The notes beneath the pieces are model-generated. The model had not been told where the DNA came from and ran no database searches. It worked only from the letters and a program-made list of their open reading frames with translations. DNA of 33,109 nt, from NCBI GenBank assembly GCA_048498315.1, contig JBEHYF010000054.1, positions 1 to 33,109 of the forward strand. The letters run 5' to 3'. The DNA comes from Actinoallomurus sp048498315 (lineage in GTDB: Bacteria; Actinomycetota; Actinomycetes; Streptosporangiales; Streptosporangiaceae). Both the position numbers and the translations under genes were made by a program. The stretch's first letter is position 1; every line of letters begins with the position of its first letter. Below are positions 31,897-33,109 of this stretch, one piece after another.

Positions 31897-33048
31897 ATGG
31901 GACCGCTGCAGGGTGTCCGCGTCATCGAGATCGCGAGTCTCGCCCCCGCTCCGTTCGGCTGCATGGTGCTCGCCGATCTCGGCGCCGAGGTGCTCCGCGT
32001 CGACCGCCCGTCCACGGTGGTCGGCGCGGCCACGGTCGTCGGCGGCACGCCGACCGCCGACCCGCTCGGCCGGAGTCGCCGCTCCATCGGTCTCAACCTG
32101 AAAGACGCCGAGGGCGTCGGCATCCTGCTCCGTCTCCTCGACTCCGCCGACGTCCTCGTCGAGGGCTTCCGCCCGGGCGTCACCGAGCGCCTCGGCTTCG
32201 GCCCCGACGTCTGCCTCGAACGCAACCCGGGACTCGTCTACGCCCGCATGACCGGCTGGGGCCAGGACGGCCCGATGGCGCAGATGGCCGGCCACGACAT
32301 CAACTACATCGCCGTCGCCGGGGCGCTGGAGCCGATCGGCCGCGCGGGCGAGCGCCCCGTCCCTCCGCTTAACCTGCTCGGCGACTTCGGCGGCGGCGGC
32401 ATGCTGCTCGCGCTCGGCGTCATCGCCGCGCTGTTCGAGCGCACCCGCTCCGGCCGGGGCCAGGTGGTCGACGCGGCCATGGTCGACGGCGCGTCGCTGC
32501 TGACCTCCTTCATCCACGGCATGCGCGCCCAGGGCCTGTGGCAGGATGAGCGCGGCACGAACCTGCTCGACACCGGCGCGCCGTTCTACGACACGTACGA
32601 GACGGCCGACGGTCGGTACGTCAGCGTCGGCGCGCTGGAGCCGCAGTTCTACGCCGCCCTGCTGCGCGGCCTGGGCCTGGAGGACGCCGACCTGCCGGAC
32701 CAGCTCGACCGGTCCGGCTGGCCGGAGCTGCGCGCCCGGTTCACCGAGGTGTTCAAGACCAGGACGCGGGACGAGTGGGCCGCGATCTTCGACGGCACCG
32801 ATGCCTGCGTCGCACCGGTCCTCGGGCTCGGCGAGGCCCCCGCGCATCCGCACAACCGGGCGCGGGACGGCTTCGTCGAGGTCGCCGGCGTCACGCAGCC
32901 CGCGCCCGCGCCGCGGTTCAGCCGGACGGCGGCGCGCCGGCCCGGGCCGCCGTCCCGGCCCGGCGCCGACACCGACGCGGTGCTGGCCGAGCTGGGCCTC
33001 ACCAAGGAGGAGATCGCCGCGCTGCGCGAGCGCGGCGCCGCCGCGTGA
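31897..33048 (+). CDS. CaiB/BaiF family CoA-transferase, alpha-methylacyl-CoA racemase-like
   Basis: A 383-residue protein of the type III CoA-transferase fold. The N-terminus GPLQGVRVIEIASLAPAPFG and LADLGAEVLRVDRP are conserved. RMTGWGQDGP is followed by GHDINYIAVAGAL (His near 132) and NLLGDFGGGG (Asp near 162), which match the catalytic His/Asp pair of the Mycobacterium racemase Mcr (His126, Asp156). The absence of the transferase-type aspartate region and presence of GHDINY favour epimerisation of 2-methylacyl-CoA esters in branched fatty acid or sterol side-chain breakdown. AAGAGG lies 5 nt before ATG 31897; a GTG at 31891 is less likely. A 15-bp palindrome lies 35 bp upstream. Confidence 0.92.
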   Translation: MGPLQGVRVIEIASLAPAPFGCMVLADLGAEVLRVDRPSTVVGAATVVGGTPTADPLGRSRRSIGLNLKDAEGVGILLRLLDSADVLVEGFRPGVTERLGFGPDVCLERNPGLVYARMTGWGQDGPMAQMAGHDINYIAVAGALEPIGRAGERPVPPLNLLGDFGGGGMLLALGVIAALFERTRSGRGQVVDAAMVDGASLLTSFIHGMRAQGLWQDERGTNLLDTGAPFYDTYETADGRYVSVGALEPQFYAALLRGLGLEDADLPDQLDRSGWPELRARFTEVFKTRTRDEWAAIFDGTDACVAPVLGLGEAPAHPHNRARDGFVEVAGVTQPAPAPRFSRTAARRPGPPSRPGADTDAVLAELGLTKEEIAALRERGAAA

Positions 33049-33109
33049 ACCCCTTCCTGGCCCTGTTCTGGGTCGCATCGTCGGCTATCTCCCGGAATAC
33101 CGTTTCAGC
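33045..33109 (+). CDS. Possible start of a coupled downstream gene, cut by the window end
   Basis: A GTG at 33045 overlaps the CoA-transferase stop (GTGA). The following frame, NPFLALFWVASSAISRNTVS, stays open to the window edge. Only 21 codons are visible, with no separate ribosome site, so this is a weak call. It could be a membrane or short-chain protein. Confidence 0.3.
   Translation, partial: MNPFLALFWVASSAISRNTVS

Overview
The window is very GC-rich actinobacterial chromosome. Coding third positions are almost all G or C, many starts are GTG or TTG, and there are leaderless-type starts. Actinomycete-restricted families (Methyltransf_19/DUF574, DUF397, DUF2277, and a lipoprotein joining a substrate-binding-like region to VWA) suggest a filamentous actinomycete, perhaps Streptosporangiales. 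That rank is inference. I see no rRNA, tRNA, transposase, integrase, prophage module or CRISPR array.

Layout. 1-2.9 kb (minus): a GT87-like membrane protein overlapping a DedA-PAP2 fusion whose C-terminal tail runs off the left edge in a 21-bp tandem repeat. 3.4-5.1 kb (plus): a two-gene ABC exporter closed by a 15-bp-stem hairpin. 5.3-7.2 kb: a DUF347 membrane protein facing a CtaG-type oxidase assembly protein that has a BlaI/CopY-like palindrome upstream. 7.5-8.0 kb: a scar where the 3' ends of a doxX gene (minus) and a topoisomerase IB gene (plus) meet head to head without their 5' parts. 8.2-12.1 kb: alpha/beta hydrolase, DUF2277, secreted PLD-like protein, PPOX flavoprotein. 12.3-15.9 kb: tex and, convergent to it, terC with a yybP-ykoY-type manganese riboswitch leader. 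16.3-18.7 kb: decayed genes (an MFS pseudogene with a frameshift and a nonsense codon, and two DUF397 relics) around a small HTH protein. 18.7-19.6 kb: a DUF574 methyltransferase.

19.8-23.9 kb is the most coherent functional unit. A secreted endonuclease/exonuclease/phosphatase-fold hydrolase, a Tat-exported NamZ (DUF1343) exo-N-acetylmuramidase and a secreted beta-lactamase-fold hydrolase (AmiE/PBP4*-like) are read from one well-formed promoter. By comparison with the Bacillus murQRP-amiE-nagZ-namZ cluster this looks like a wall-scavenging operon whose intracellular part lies elsewhere.

24.4-33.1 kb: CopC-domain protein, a leaderless membrane-anchored protein with a RodZ-tail-like domain, the SBP/VWA lipoprotein with a histidine phosphatase behind it, a phage-holin-family membrane protein, a GNAT acetyltransferase, a histidine kinase with no response regulator in view, a 49-residue membrane protein, and an alpha-methylacyl-CoA racemase-like CoA-transferase with a perfect 15-bp palindrome in front.

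I did not find a wholly new multi-gene system. The items most worth checking are the doxX/topoisomerase deletion scar, the Mn riboswitch-terC unit, the NamZ operon promoter, the GTGA/CTGA junction of the DedA-PAP2 gene, and the structured leader before the 49-residue membrane protein.
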